50,377 nt of DNA from Chlorogloea sp. CCALA 695 (GCF_003003885.1 NZ_PVWN01000029.1:1-50377); one strand, 5' to 3'; positions 1-8,149 are shown, counted from the stretch's first letter. Numbers and translations are program-made. The notes: a model not told the origin generated them from the letters alone.

Positions 1-368
1 TACCTAGATGACGGGGTCGCAGCAGCGCTGACAGATTGGTTGATTTGGCGAGGGAATGAGCCTGGAGCGCTATTTTATCCGACGCGCAAAGGTGGCTTTC
101 TTGAGGCGCGGCGAATGACTGACCAGGCAGTGTTGGATATTTTGCAGTAGCGAGGCAAGGAGGTGAACCTTACATCGTTCTCACACCGCATGACTTTCGG
201 CGTACATTTATTAGTAACTTGTTAGACAGAGGGGCAGATATTAGCACAGTGCAGAAGCTAGCAGGTCTTGCTATTCCTGTAACTACCGCGCGGTATGACA
301 GGCGGGGAGAAGCGGCTAAACGACGTAAAGCGGCGAATCTGTTGCATACGCCTTACGTGCGATCATAG
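1..368 (+). pseudogene. Tyrosine recombinase (phage integrase), C-terminal half, broken
   Basis: The reading starts before the window and encodes the C-terminal catalytic part of a XerC/D-like tyrosine recombinase. The first frame contains GALFYPTRKGG and [13 protein letters not shown] and stops at the TAG at 148-150. After a frame change the reading continues through [20 protein letters not shown] (the H-x-x-R motif) and [15 protein letters not shown] (the catalytic Tyr), ending at 366-368. An in-frame stop and a frameshift make it non-functional unless recoded. It is complementary to the N-terminal half at 1330-1706, which lies downstream rather than upstream. Confidence 0.8.
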
Positions 369-533
369 TGCTGATGTAAATTTAGGCATATTTCGGTTTT
401 TGTTTCCAATGCTTGTTTCTACCCTAAATCAGTATTAAACGGTACTCTTAATTATGAAACTTAAATTTATTTTTTCTCTTTAATGTAATTCAATGAAAAA
501 TCAGAAAGCCGAGAAGTCGGTAAAGGAGTGGAT

Positions 534-857
534 ATGATGGAAACCATTACAACCTTTGTCACGTTCAATATGCCGCCGGACGTAGTGGACAAGTTTAAGA
601 CGGAGTGGCTCAAGGATGCCGCGTTCATCGCTAGGCAGCCGGGACAGAAGGGCGGCGCGCTCTATAATCGCATTGGTGGCAATGAACAGGTGGAGTTCAT
701 CAATGTTGCACATTGGGAGAGCGAAGATGCCTTGAATGCAGCGCGAGATGCTGCCCTGATCGAGCGACAGAAGGAAGGACAGGATCAGGCTTCGCTGTTC
801 AAGGATTTAGGCGTATCGGTGAGTGCTGAAAATTATGTAGTTGAGGTTCCATATTGA
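534..857 (+). CDS. Antibiotic-biosynthesis-monooxygenase-like (dimeric alpha-beta barrel) protein
   Basis: A protein of about 107 residues with the layout of the ABM/dimeric alpha-beta barrel superfamily: an N-terminal strand (ETITTFVTFNMPP), a helix with KFKTEW, a central QVEFINVAHWESEDAL segment and a C-terminal strand ENYVVEVPY. Such proteins act as small cytoplasmic oxygenases or ligand-binding dimers. The substrate cannot be told. The sequence AAAGGAG at 522-528 is a good ribosome site for ATG 534 or ATG 537. The GTG at 528 overlaps that site and is rejected as start. It stands alone after the recombinase remnant. The GC-rich codon use differs from the AT-rich flanks, which suggests recent arrival. 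Confidence 0.7.
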   Translation: MMETITTFVTFNMPPDVVDKFKTEWLKDAAFIARQPGQKGGALYNRIGGNEQVEFINVAHWESEDALNAARDAALIERQKEGQDQASLFKDLGVSVSAENYVVEVPY

Positions 858-877
858 GTAGGGTAAATACTGCAAAA

Positions 878-1111
878 CTATTGAGGGTTAAGGTGCTGGC
901 GTGGGTAAACGCCAGGATTCATAATCTCTGCAACGGCTTCATCTGAAAGTTGGCTAAGTTCAGTCTGCAACTCTAAAGGCGTGAAATTAAAGCCTGCGTT
1001 ATTAGCAATCTCTATACAACGGTTAAGATCGAGCGCGGCTTTAAGTTTTTCTCGAAGATTAGTATCTTGTTTTGCACTTGACAAAAATTCAGTAGCGCTT
1101 GTTTGAGACAT
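878..1111 (-). CDS. Nif11-domain small protein (Nif11-type leader-like peptide)
   Basis: 77 residues. The N-terminal 65 match the Nif11 domain pattern: FLSSAKQDTNLREKLKAA, then a central stretch ending IANNAGFNFTPLELQTEL. This domain occurs alone in nitrogen-fixing cyanobacteria and as the leader of N11P-type ribosomal peptide precursors. The last dozen residues (NPGVYPRQHLNPQ) are short. They show no double-glycine cleavage site and no Cys, Ser or Thr-rich core, and no peptide-modifying enzyme is nearby. A precursor role is therefore not supported. GAGG six bases before ATG 1111 supports the start. Function is unknown. Confidence 0.7.
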   Translation of the reverse strand: MSQTSATEFLSSAKQDTNLREKLKAALDLNRCIEIANNAGFNFTPLELQTELSQLSDEAVAEIMNPGVYPRQHLNPQ

Positions 1112-1329
1112 AAGTTCCTCTGTGTTTAACTATCTAATTGTTTTCTTTAATGTTCAAGAGTTTAGCGATTGCTCTACACAGCCGATAAACAGTCCCGCAA
1201 GACTGTCTGGCTCTAATAAGTTATTAACAGTTTCAAATGCCTCCAAGTTGAATTGCACTAATCAAATGATTAGAACTCTTCTGAAATGACACAGTATTTA
1301 CTCAACCAATACATCTACCGAACGAGGTA

Positions 1330-1706
1330 CAGACGTATTAAAACTGCATTAATGATGGCGGCACTTTCGCGGGTACTCGAAGAAGCCTGGAAGCTGGGGC
1401 TGATGTCGGCGGAGGATTACCATCGGGCGATTGCTTCCAGCACTGCCGTAGGCAATCGCCATTGAACGTAAAACAGGACAAAGGTTATTGAAGGGTAGGG
1501 CTTTGAGTGTAGGAGAAGTGCAGGCTTTATTTCATGTTTGCGCCCAGGATAAATCTGTCAAGGGCAGCCGCGATGCAGCATTAATCACAGTGCTGTATGG
1601 AGCGGGTCTGCGGCGTTCTGAGGTGGTGACAATAAATTTGTCTGATTGGAATATAGTTGATGATTGTTTGACAGTGCGATCGCTTTTTGAAAGATATAGG
1701 GATTGA
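1330..1706 (+). pseudogene. Tyrosine recombinase, N-terminal half, broken
   Basis: The segment LSRVLEEAWKLGLMSAEDYH (about 1360-1420) is the end of the core-binding domain of the same recombinase family. After a frame change near 1465 the reading runs GRALSVGEVQALFHVCAQDK then RDAALITVLYGAGLRRSEVV, containing the first catalytic Arg (GLRRSE). It then breaks off after DCLTVR at about 1683. There it abuts a transaldolase stub reading the other way. With the piece at 1-368 it would roughly rebuild one catalytic domain, but the order is reversed. That fits two copies trimmed by deletion, or an inversion or circular rearrangement. Confidence 0.75.
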
Positions 1707-1854
1707 AAGTGACTCCCCAGATTTCGCCGTCGTCTACCATGCATTTGAGTTCGCCACTCGTGATTAAGCTGTGACGAGTGTAGTCAAGCCAGACCGATTG
1801 ACCGTAGCTCTGGAGCAATTGTAAGGGATTGAGTTGAGTTTGGATTGCAGTCAT
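1683..1854 (-). pseudogene. tal: Transaldolase N-terminal stub
   Basis: The first ~55 residues after ATG 1854 match transaldolase N-termini: NPLQLLQSYGQSVWLDYTRH, then SGELKCMVDD and GVTFNPYIFQKAIA (family form GVTSNPSIFEKAI). Homology ends at about 1683, exactly where the integrase half begins. The rest of the reading is read-through into antisense integrase sequence. The enzyme of the pentose phosphate pathway is therefore lost here. The gene sits just downstream of the debranching enzyme on the same strand, 50 bp away, so both were probably one carbohydrate operon before rearrangement. Confidence 0.75.
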
Positions 1855-1903
1855 CGTGATTTCTCCTAGGACGGTTCAAACATTGTGCTGAGTGGGGTGA
1901 ATA

Positions 1904-4078
1904 TTAATGCCACGGTTGCCACGATTTTTCTTGAATCTCAATGTCACCCGCTTTGACTTCCGATGCCCAACGGGTTTTTTCATCTTCCCGCCAGAACTTC
2001 AGATCAACGGTTGCATTCCCGATCGTTAGTTGGCGCAGCGTGATCTCAGGCAGCCATCCGGGAAGCTCTGGGTCAACATACAGTAGATGATTGGGCGCGT
2101 CGGCTTGCAGTCCGAGAATAGCTTGCAGTAAATGAAAGACCGAGCCTGCTGCCCAAGCTTGGGGAACATTCGCTTGAGCATACTGAATCGGAAATGCTCC
2201 TTTCTGTTGAGTAATGCCTGCATAGACTTCAGGAAGGCGATAGTTCTCAAAATAACTGCCCGCTTCAGAAATACCCCGCGCAATTTTAGCCGCTTCTGCT
2301 GAGAACCCGTAACGTTTGCAACCAAGAGCAATGATGCCATTATCGTGTGCCCAGATTGAGCAGAGATGGTAAGAGTGTGGATTGAAGCTGGGGTGATCCG
2401 TCGATAAGGTACGAATGCCCCAACCGCTCCACATCTCCGGTTCCATCAGTTGTTTGATCACACGGGCAGCATGGTCGGGGTGAGCAATTCCGCTCCACAA
2501 ACAGTGACCTGGATTTGAGGCGATTGTGCGAACGGGTTGTTTATTGGCATCTAGGGCATAGGCATAGTATCCCAAGTCCTCACACCAGAAGTGTTGCTCG
2601 AAGCGATCGCGCAGATCGAGCGCTTTTTGCCGTAGTGAAACGGCGCGATCTGATTCTCCAAGCGCTGTAAAGACTTCTGACATTCGCATCCAGGCATCAA
2701 ATACATAGCCCTGTAACTCACACAGTGCTATGGGTGCCTCAACTAACGAACCGTCCGGGTAAACGCTTGAATCACCTGAGTCTTTCCACCCTTGATTCTC
2801 AATACCCTGAGAAGAGCGGGTTTTGAATTCTTGAAATCCATCACCATCTAAATCTCCGTACTGGTCAACCCAGTCAAGGCAACGAATCGCAGTGTCCCGG
2901 TATTCTTGGAGCAACGCCAAGTCGCCTGTCCATTTCCAGGTTTCGTGCAGCAAAATCAGATAGAGCGGTGTCGCGTCTGCTGTGCCGTAGTAGGGGGTGT
3001 GAGGGATTCGATTGAAGTGAGCAAGTTCTCCGGTGCGGAGTTCGTGCAGTATCTTACCCGGTTCAGCATCGCGCCAATCGTCGAGTTCTGTGGCTTGATA
3101 TTGAGCAAGTTTCTTTAGTGTGCCTAAAGCAAAGCTTGGACGCACCAACATATTTTGGAGACTAGCAATCAAACTATCGCGTCCGAAGATCGTGACAAAC
3201 CACGGTACACCCGCCGCAGGTAGCCAGATGTCGGGAGCAAAATCGTGATCGTAAAGGCGCAATGCCCCCATATCTGTAAGGGATTGCTGATAGAGTCGAT
3301 AAATCTCTTCCTGATCCGTTGTAACTTGAGTGGCAGTATCAAACCACTGTTGCTGCAACGCTTCCGTTTCAGGTGCAGGCTCATAACACTGCATTTGAGA
3401 CAGGGAAATGCGATCGCTAGCAGTTTCCCCTTTGGGGTCAACGCTACCTAAGATTAAAACGTAGTCGCCACAGGAATGCCACGTTTCTTTGGCAGCTAGC
3501 TCAACCCAAAAGGTGAGGCGACCGTTGGCAATTTGTGGCGGTGAGGACGCATTTCGCACTCGGTAGAGAAAGCAGCGTTGAAAGTCGCTATTGGTGTAAG
3601 TGGTGCTTAGTTCGCAATCGCGTTTATTCCAATCAGTCTCAATGTGTCCGCGTCGAATATAGTGATGCGCTTTGACCTCAAAGATATCGGCAAAGTCTGA
3701 TCGCAGTACAACTTCGAGATTAAACTTTACCGCAGTTAACCCGTGGTTGGTAATGTCAATGTCTTCGTGAATTCCAGCGTCCGCAACCCGGTTCAGCACT
3801 AACTCTAAAGTTCCTTGAGCGATCATACTATCTTCTGTTTCGATTACAGGATTGGTAAGATAGACACGCGAAGTAGCATAGCTAGTTGTACTTGAATTGA
3901 GTTGCGTCCAAGGTTGACCGTTGGCGAAAATTGCGTAGTAACTGACGAACCGTGTGTCTTCTGCAAATACCCCCAGTTCTCCCTCCGCCGTAATTTGTCC
4001 GTCTTGCTGCGTCACCATAAAGGTATTCCCTTGATTAATAGTCAAGACAGGCGGACCGACGCTTACACGAAAAGGCAT
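1904..4078 (-). CDS. Amylo-alpha-1,6-glucosidase (glycogen-debranching-type glycoside hydrolase)
   Basis: 724 residues if started at ATG 4078 (MPFRVSVGPP). The longer reading to 4276 runs into transposase debris and is rejected. An N-terminal beta-rich domain (about 1-250, with AEGELGVFAEDTRFVSYY) matches the debranching-enzyme N-terminal family. It is followed by an alpha/alpha-barrel catalytic domain with GVPWFVTIFGRDSL (about 290-303), GWKDSGDSSVYPDG (about 430) and WSGWGIRTLS (about 549), as in amylo-alpha-1,6-glucosidase/GH63-like enzymes. It would cleave alpha-glucan branch points or related alpha-glucosides in the cytoplasm. No signal peptide is seen. The truncated transaldolase follows. 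The protein appears intact. Confidence 0.85.
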   Translation of the reverse strand: MPFRVSVGPPVLTINQGNTFMVTQQDGQITAEGELGVFAEDTRFVSYYAIFANGQPWTQLNSSTTSYATSRVYLTNPVIETEDSMIAQGTLELVLNRVADAGIHEDIDITNHGLTAVKFNLEVVLRSDFADIFEVKAHHYIRRGHIETDWNKRDCELSTTYTNSDFQRCFLYRVRNASSPPQIANGRLTFWVELAAKETWHSCGDYVLILGSVDPKGETASDRISLSQMQCYEPAPETEALQQQWFDTATQVTTDQEEIYRLYQQSLTDMGALRLYDHDFAPDIWLPAAGVPWFVTIFGRDSLIASLQNMLVRPSFALGTLKKLAQYQATELDDWRDAEPGKILHELRTGELAHFNRIPHTPYYGTADATPLYLILLHETWKWTGDLALLQEYRDTAIRCLDWVDQYGDLDGDGFQEFKTRSSQGIENQGWKDSGDSSVYPDGSLVEAPIALCELQGYVFDAWMRMSEVFTALGESDRAVSLRQKALDLRDRFEQHFWCEDLGYYAYALDANKQPVRTIASNPGHCLWSGIAHPDHAARVIKQLMEPEMWSGWGIRTLSTDHPSFNPHSYHLCSIWAHDNGIIALGCKRYGFSAEAAKIARGISEAGSYFENYRLPEVYAGITQQKGAFPIQYAQANVPQAWAAGSVFHLLQAILGLQADAPNHLLYVDPELPGWLPEITLRQLTIGNATVDLKFWREDEKTRWASEVKAGDIEIQEKSWQPWH

Positions 4079-4088
4079 ACGCTTAACC

Positions 4089-4425
4089 TCAATTTTGTTG
4101 ACATTTAAATACCAGCTTGTTTTTATCCGCTTGATTGATAGTGCTATCAATAAAATGTACTTCCCAATCGATTTGGTCAGCAGCATCGGCGGTCTGCTGC
4201 AAGCGATTGAGGATCTCCTGCCAGATGCCCTGGGAACGCCAACGATAGAATCGACTCGATATAGCAAGTAACCCATAACGAGCGGACAAATCGTCCCAGG
4301 GTCAGGGTGCGCCCGTGCGGTAAATCCACAAAATGCCGTTGATAATCGCTCAGTGGTCAGATGCAGGTCGCCCGCTACACGCTTTTATTGGCAGCAAGGG
4401 ATAAAGTTTTTGCCATTGAGCATCA
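4089..4425 (-). pseudogene. IS5-family transposase remnant
   Basis: A degenerate DDE transposase N-terminal region. Read leftwards from about 4425 it contains GRPASDHERLSTAFCGF, a mutated form of the family's GRPxxDHRxxINGILW motif. After a frame change it gives RYGLLAISSRFYRWRSQGIW and WEVHFIDSTI, then stops. The catalytic core is missing. It lies directly before the debranching gene and probably displaced that gene's original promoter. Confidence 0.7.
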
Positions 4426-4447
4426 TTTTAATCAATTCTTCTAACTA

Positions 4448-5041
4448 TTAGTTAGAAGAACGCACTGAAGATGGATAACCAGCATTAGTTGTTGCCCGAA
4501 TTAAAGCATCAATTGATACTTTGGTAGAGTCATAAACTACAACTGCTTCCTCTGAATTGAAAGTGACGATCACCTCTTGAACACCTAGCACTCTCATCAG
4601 ATTAGTTCTAACGGTTACAGGGCAGGATGCACAGGTCATATTTTTGACTTCCAACACAACGCGCTTTGTCTGTATATTGCGTTGACTAGCCGCTACTCCA
4701 AAAACATAGGGAACGACATAGGGAAATGCAAGTAAGCCCAGAACGAAAGCTGTTGTTACAATTAAAACCTTTTTCATAATTTTCTCTCTCCGAGGATTAG
4801 CACAGAAACCGTCAGGTGAACAATTTTGAGGTTTGTGGTAGACGCGATAAAATGCAAATCCCAGAAGGACTAATGTGATGACAATGAAGAGCGGTCTGTA
4901 AGGCTCAAAGGCTTTAAAATTAATGACCCACGCACCACTAATCCCTAGCCCCACCAACAATAGGGGAACTACACAGCACATAGAAGCAACAATTGCAGCG
5001 AGGGAAGCACCAATAAGTTCCCATTGAGGCTTTTCTTTCAT
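4448..5041 (-). CDS. merT: MerT-MerP fusion: mercuric ion transporter with C-terminal HMA domain
   Basis: 197 residues. The N-terminal half is MerT-like: membrane helices, a vicinal pair Cys22-Cys23 (MCCVVPLLL) and a second pair Cys74/Cys80 (NCSPDGFC) in the loop, the usual Hg(II) relay. A further membrane segment (about 90-112) leads to a MerP-like heavy-metal domain (about 126-195) with NMTCASC, Cys137 and Cys140. It should take up Hg(II) from the periplasm and pass it to a cytoplasmic reductase. Its ATG overlaps the stop of the upstream CopZ-like gene (ATGA), so translation is coupled. It is last in the leftward mer operon. Confidence 0.88.
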   Translation of the reverse strand: MKEKPQWELIGASLAAIVASMCCVVPLLLVGLGISGAWVINFKAFEPYRPLFIVITLVLLGFAFYRVYHKPQNCSPDGFCANPRREKIMKKVLIVTTAFVLGLLAFPYVVPYVFGVAASQRNIQTKRVVLEVKNMTCASCPVTVRTNLMRVLGVQEVIVTFNSEEAVVVYDSTKVSIDALIRATTNAGYPSSVRSSN

Positions 5042-5520
5042 GTTAATCCTCGTTTACTTTGTTCAATCACTGCTCTAACATTGCCCAAACAGCAAGAACC
5101 TTGAGGATTATTCACCTCACAACCACAACGTTTGGCTTTTATATGAGCAGTAATTGCAGAGAGCGCCGTACTTGTACCAGTTTGTTCAATCTCTGCTCCA
5201 AGGCGCTGACGGCTCCAGTCAAAGCAGTAGCAAGTTAGAACCTGCTCACCAAAATCTTTTTGAAATACAGGAACTTTCAAATCTTCAGTCGTAAAGGTCT
5301 GACCAGTATGAGAAAAGTAAACTACTGAACAATTAGAACTGGGACAAAACTTATAGGTGATTTGAGCGTCTAACCGCTCTAACGCTGCCCCTATCAGTAG
5401 GCTTTTCAATGTGACAAGCTCAACAGGCTTTCCTTTAGTGCCGTCACGAGGGCAAACCTGCTGACGAGAAATGGCTGGAACTTTTTCAGTCACTTTATTT
5501 GAACTGCAACATTGACTCAT
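5038..5520 (-). CDS. CopZ-type iron-sulfur/zinc metallochaperone-like protein
   Basis: 160 residues with eleven Cys in the pattern of the Cys-rich domain of Archaeoglobus-type CopZ: CC at 4-5, CPRDG at 23, FCPSSNC at 59-64, CYC at 97-99, CGC at 132-134 and a final CC at 143-144. That domain binds a [2Fe-2S] cluster and Zn in the founding member. The C-terminal copper-binding HMA domain of archaeal CopZ is missing here. The neighbouring merT gene carries an HMA domain instead, and the two readings overlap by 4 bp. The placement implies a cytoplasmic metal or electron shuttle for mercury handling. That role is inferred. Confidence 0.8.
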   Translation of the reverse strand: MSQCCSSNKVTEKVPAISRQQVCPRDGTKGKPVELVTLKSLLIGAALERLDAQITYKFCPSSNCSVVYFSHTGQTFTTEDLKVPVFQKDFGEQVLTCYCFDWSRQRLGAEIEQTGTSTALSAITAHIKAKRCGCEVNNPQGSCCLGNVRAVIEQSKRGLT

Positions 5521-5577
5521 AGCAAGATCGCTCCTTCAGAAAATAAACACTACTCGAAACGGCGGAAGTAAAGTCGG

Positions 5578-5772
5578 TCAATGATTGCGACGGCGGTAGC
5601 GTTGGTAGGAGATTATACTAACCACTACCATTACTACTAAGGCTGGAAGCAGCACATAATCGAGGTAGCCAACCAACGCCCCTAACGTAATTGCCAAAAC
5701 AGGCGTAGCACAACATACCGCTATCAGTGCCGTGCCTGAAATGCTAGCCCACAGAGCCGTCTTTGGTTTCAT
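5578..5772 (-). CDS. merF: MerF mercury transport protein
   Basis: 64 residues with two membrane helices. The first carries the vicinal pair Cys20-Cys21 (LIAVCCATPVL). The GYLDYVLLPAL segment before helix two is typical of MerF. The second Cys pair often found near the C-terminus of MerF is absent: the tail is QRYRRRNH. It moves Hg(II) across the inner membrane. The start overlaps the 3' end of merR by 29 bp, so both are on one transcript. MerF plus MerT-P gives two transporters in one operon. Confidence 0.88.
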   Translation of the reverse strand: MKPKTALWASISGTALIAVCCATPVLAITLGALVGYLDYVLLPALVVMVVVSIISYQRYRRRNH

Positions 5773-6172
5773 GCTGATTCTCTCTTAAGACAATACAGGG
5801 AGTGGTTGCTCCGTAGCGACTAAGGTTATCCTCACAACGATGAAGCAGCTTGACCAGGTTACTTTTGAAAGTTTGCAACTGAGAGATTGTCTCTTGAATT
5901 TGCTCAACTTTGTGGAGCAATCGGTGGTAAACCTCTTTGCAAGGCAGCGATTGACTTTCTTGAAGCAACAAAATTTCCTTAATCTCGTCCAGATTTAACC
6001 CTAAAGCCTTAGCGCGAGTGATGAAAAATAGACGTTCTACATCATCTTCATCAAATAAGCGATAGCCTGACTCGGTTCGCTTTGGCTGAGGGATCAAGCC
6101 AATGCGTTCGTAGAAGTAGATTGTTTGAGGGTTAACACCGACTTTTCGAGACATTTCACCAACTTGCAGCAT
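5744..6172 (-). CDS. merR: MerR-family metal-responsive regulator of the mer operon
   Basis: 142 residues: winged helix (MLQVGEMSRKVGVNPQTIYF, then YERIGLIPQPKR and SGYRLF), a long dimerisation helix, and Cys78, Cys113 and Cys126. The 35-residue gap between the first two Cys equals that of Hg-sensing MerR and Zn-sensing ZntR. The third is spaced 13 rather than 9-10. Location ahead of merF, copZ-like and merT points to Hg(II). It is the first gene of the leftward operon and should act on the long-spacer promoter at 6204-6234. It may therefore regulate itself. Confidence 0.85.
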   Translation of the reverse strand: MLQVGEMSRKVGVNPQTIYFYERIGLIPQPKRTESGYRLFDEDDVERLFFITRAKALGLNLDEIKEILLLQESQSLPCKEVYHRLLHKVEQIQETISQLQTFKSNLVKLLHRCEDNLSRYGATTPCIVLRENQHETKDGSVG

Positions 6173-6203
6173 AGCTGTGTAGTCACTTAATCAACTATGC
6201 TCA

Positions 6204-6234
6204 CCATAAACCTTATACCTATATATAATGTCAA
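6204..6234 (-). promoter_or_regulatory. MerR-type promoter/operator of the mer operon
   Basis: On the minus strand TTGACA (6229-6234) is followed, after 19 bp, by TTATGG (6204-6209). The spacer holds the imperfect dyad CATTATATATAGGTATAAGG. A 19-bp spacer with a dyad between -35 and -10 is the hallmark of promoters untwisted by MerR proteins. The merR start is 32 bp downstream. Confidence 0.7.
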
Positions 6235-6487
6235 GGGCTTACAACTCTAAGTTCGCCTTGTAGAGCCTCTAGACAGAGGGAAATCTAGCAAACCTTATAC
6301 GTGCCTTTAAAACCAGAGATTGATTGACTCTTAAAGCCTAAACGCAATAAAAAGTAAGAACAGCATACTGCTCTGAGCCAGGAGGGATAAAAATAGCTGC
6401 TCAAGTCGAAGTTGTTTGCCCAGAAGGTAAGACGAATAATTATTCTCGGTAAATGGTTTGCCACTCTGAATAAGTATTGAAACTCGC

Positions 6488-6685
6488 TTGAAGTTTCGAC
6501 AAGAAAAATCTAACTATGAAGCAGCCGCCTTCAAACAATCAGCTTTTATCTGGTTAGGGTTGGTGCTTGTCACTTGCTGTGCCTTGCCCCTTCTGCTTTT
6601 ACTACTGAGCGGCGGCGGGTTGGGTGCTTGGGGGGGTTATTCTCACCCACAACCTCGTAGTAGTCCTTCAACTAGACAGCCTTAA
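6488..6685 (+). CDS. Small membrane protein with vicinal cysteines, possibly frameshifted
   Basis: 65 residues from a TTG start. A single strong hydrophobic helix carries a vicinal Cys pair (LVLVTCCALPLLLLLLSGGG), reminiscent of the first helix of MerT/MerF. At the run of seven G (6630-6636) the reading turns hydrophilic. One base fewer or more would continue as LGGVILTHNLVVVLQLDSLK to a stop near 6720, giving a second helix. The gene is either broken by a G-tract slip or varies at that tract. It precedes the MerA-like gene by about 60 bp on the same strand, so a third Hg-uptake peptide is likely. Family not recognised. Confidence 0.5.
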   Translation: MKFRQEKSNYEAAAFKQSAFIWLGLVLVTCCALPLLLLLLSGGGLGAWGGYSHPQPRSSPSTRQP

Positions 6686-6747
6686 GGATCGTGAAGCTCT
6701 TTCACAAGAACACTTTTAACAGTAACTATAACTATGAGATACAGAGG

Positions 6748-8100
6748 ATGACCCAAAACTTCGATCTAATCGTCATTGGAACTGGAACAGCAGGCTCCGT
6801 TGCTGCCAAGCAGTGCCGTTCTGCGGGTTGGAATGTTGCCATCATTGATTGCCTACCTTTCGGTGGTACTTGTGCCTTGCGTGGCTGTGACCCTAAAAAA
6901 ATGCTTGTCAGTGCTGAAGAAGTGATAGATTTTGCTGATCGTATGGCAAGCAATGGAATTGCCTTTAACGATCTTCACATTGATTGGTCTGCTTTAATGC
7001 GCTTCAAACGCAGCTTCACAAATCCCATTCCTGAAAAAAACGAAAAGCGATTTGCCGAGGCGGGTATTGCGACCTTTCACGGAACAGCAAGGTTTGTAGA
7101 CCGGACAACTATCCAGGTGGGCGAGGAGACGCTTATGGGTCGGTACATTTTAATTGCGACCGGAGCTAACCCCGCCCCACTACATATTCCTGGAGAAGAA
7201 TACTTGACGACCAGTACCCAGTTTTTGGAACTGGAACAAATCCCACAACGGCTCATCATGGTCGGCGGGGGCTATATTTCTATGGAATTTGCTCACATTA
7301 GCGCCCGTGCTGGTGTTCAAGTACAAATTTTGCATCGTGGTTCTCAACTTTTAGAGGGTTTTGACCCCGATCTAGTAAACCGCTTGATGCAAGCCACGCG
7401 GGATATTGGTATTGATGTTCGCTTGAATACTACTGTAAAGGCAATTGAAAAAGCTGCTGACCGATTGATTGCCCATACGGTTACAGCGCAGGGAGAAGAA
7501 AAGCTGGAAGCCGATCTAGTGGTACATGGTGCAGGTCGCGCTCCCGCTATTGATGGTCTAGATTTAGACAAAGCTGGGGTGAAGCGAGAGAGGCTTGGTA
7601 TTTCGGTTAATGAGTATCTACAAAGTGTTTCTAATCCTGCGGTTTACGCAGCAGGGGATGCTTCAGCCAGTGGTAGTCCACCACTCACACCCGTCTCCAG
7701 TATGGAAGGTCATGTAGTGGCGAGTAATCTTTTAGAGGGAAATCATCAAACACCCGACTTTACTGAAATACCGAGCGTTGTGTTTACCATGCCCGCTTTG
7801 GCTTCTGTCGGGTTGCAAGAGAAACAAGCAACCGAACAGGGCAAAAAGTTCCGAGTGAACTATCAGGACACCTCTAGTTGGTATTCCTCACGTCGAGTGA
7901 ATATGAAATACTCTAGTTACAAAGTGCTGATTGAGGAAGGTAGCAATCGGATACTTGGCGCTCATATTTTAGGAACTCATGTTGAGGAGTTAGTTAATAT
8001 TTTTGCAATGGCAATTCGGTTTAACTTGCGGTCAGAGGATCTCAAAAAGATGATCTTTGCTTATCCGACGGCGGCTTCCGACATCGGCTACATGGTTTAA
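6748..8100 (+). CDS. merA: MerA-like FAD/NAD(P)-disulfide oxidoreductase (putative mercuric reductase)
   Basis: 450 residues from ATG 6748, chosen because the family begins just before the FAD motif GTGTAG (11-16). The redox site is FGGTCALRGCDPKK (Cys42, Cys47). The NAD(P) motif GGGYIS lies near residue 171. There is no N-terminal HMA domain. The C-terminus ends YPTAASDIGYMV without the vicinal Cys pair of classical MerA, and Tyr replaces the His of glutathione-reductase HPT. Synechocystis uses such a shortened MerA-like enzyme, so reduction of Hg(II) to Hg(0) is plausible, but a general disulfide reductase cannot be excluded. It is divergent from the mer operon. Confidence 0.75.
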   Translation: MTQNFDLIVIGTGTAGSVAAKQCRSAGWNVAIIDCLPFGGTCALRGCDPKKMLVSAEEVIDFADRMASNGIAFNDLHIDWSALMRFKRSFTNPIPEKNEKRFAEAGIATFHGTARFVDRTTIQVGEETLMGRYILIATGANPAPLHIPGEEYLTTSTQFLELEQIPQRLIMVGGGYISMEFAHISARAGVQVQILHRGSQLLEGFDPDLVNRLMQATRDIGIDVRLNTTVKAIEKAADRLIAHTVTAQGEEKLEADLVVHGAGRAPAIDGLDLDKAGVKRERLGISVNEYLQSVSNPAVYAAGDASASGSPPLTPVSSMEGHVVASNLLEGNHQTPDFTEIPSVVFTMPALASVGLQEKQATEQGKKFRVNYQDTSSWYSSRRVNMKYSSYKVLIEEGSNRILGAHILGTHVEELVNIFAMAIRFNLRSEDLKKMIFAYPTAASDIGYMV

Positions 8101-8149
8101 AGCAAGTAGTAATAAGATTCAGCCCATTATGTGTGGATGAATCTAACTT

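Noticed and set aside
6376-6440. AGGAGG followed by ATAGCTGCT and a 19-codon reading
   Set aside because: No ATG, GTG or TTG at the right distance and no homology; at most a relic.
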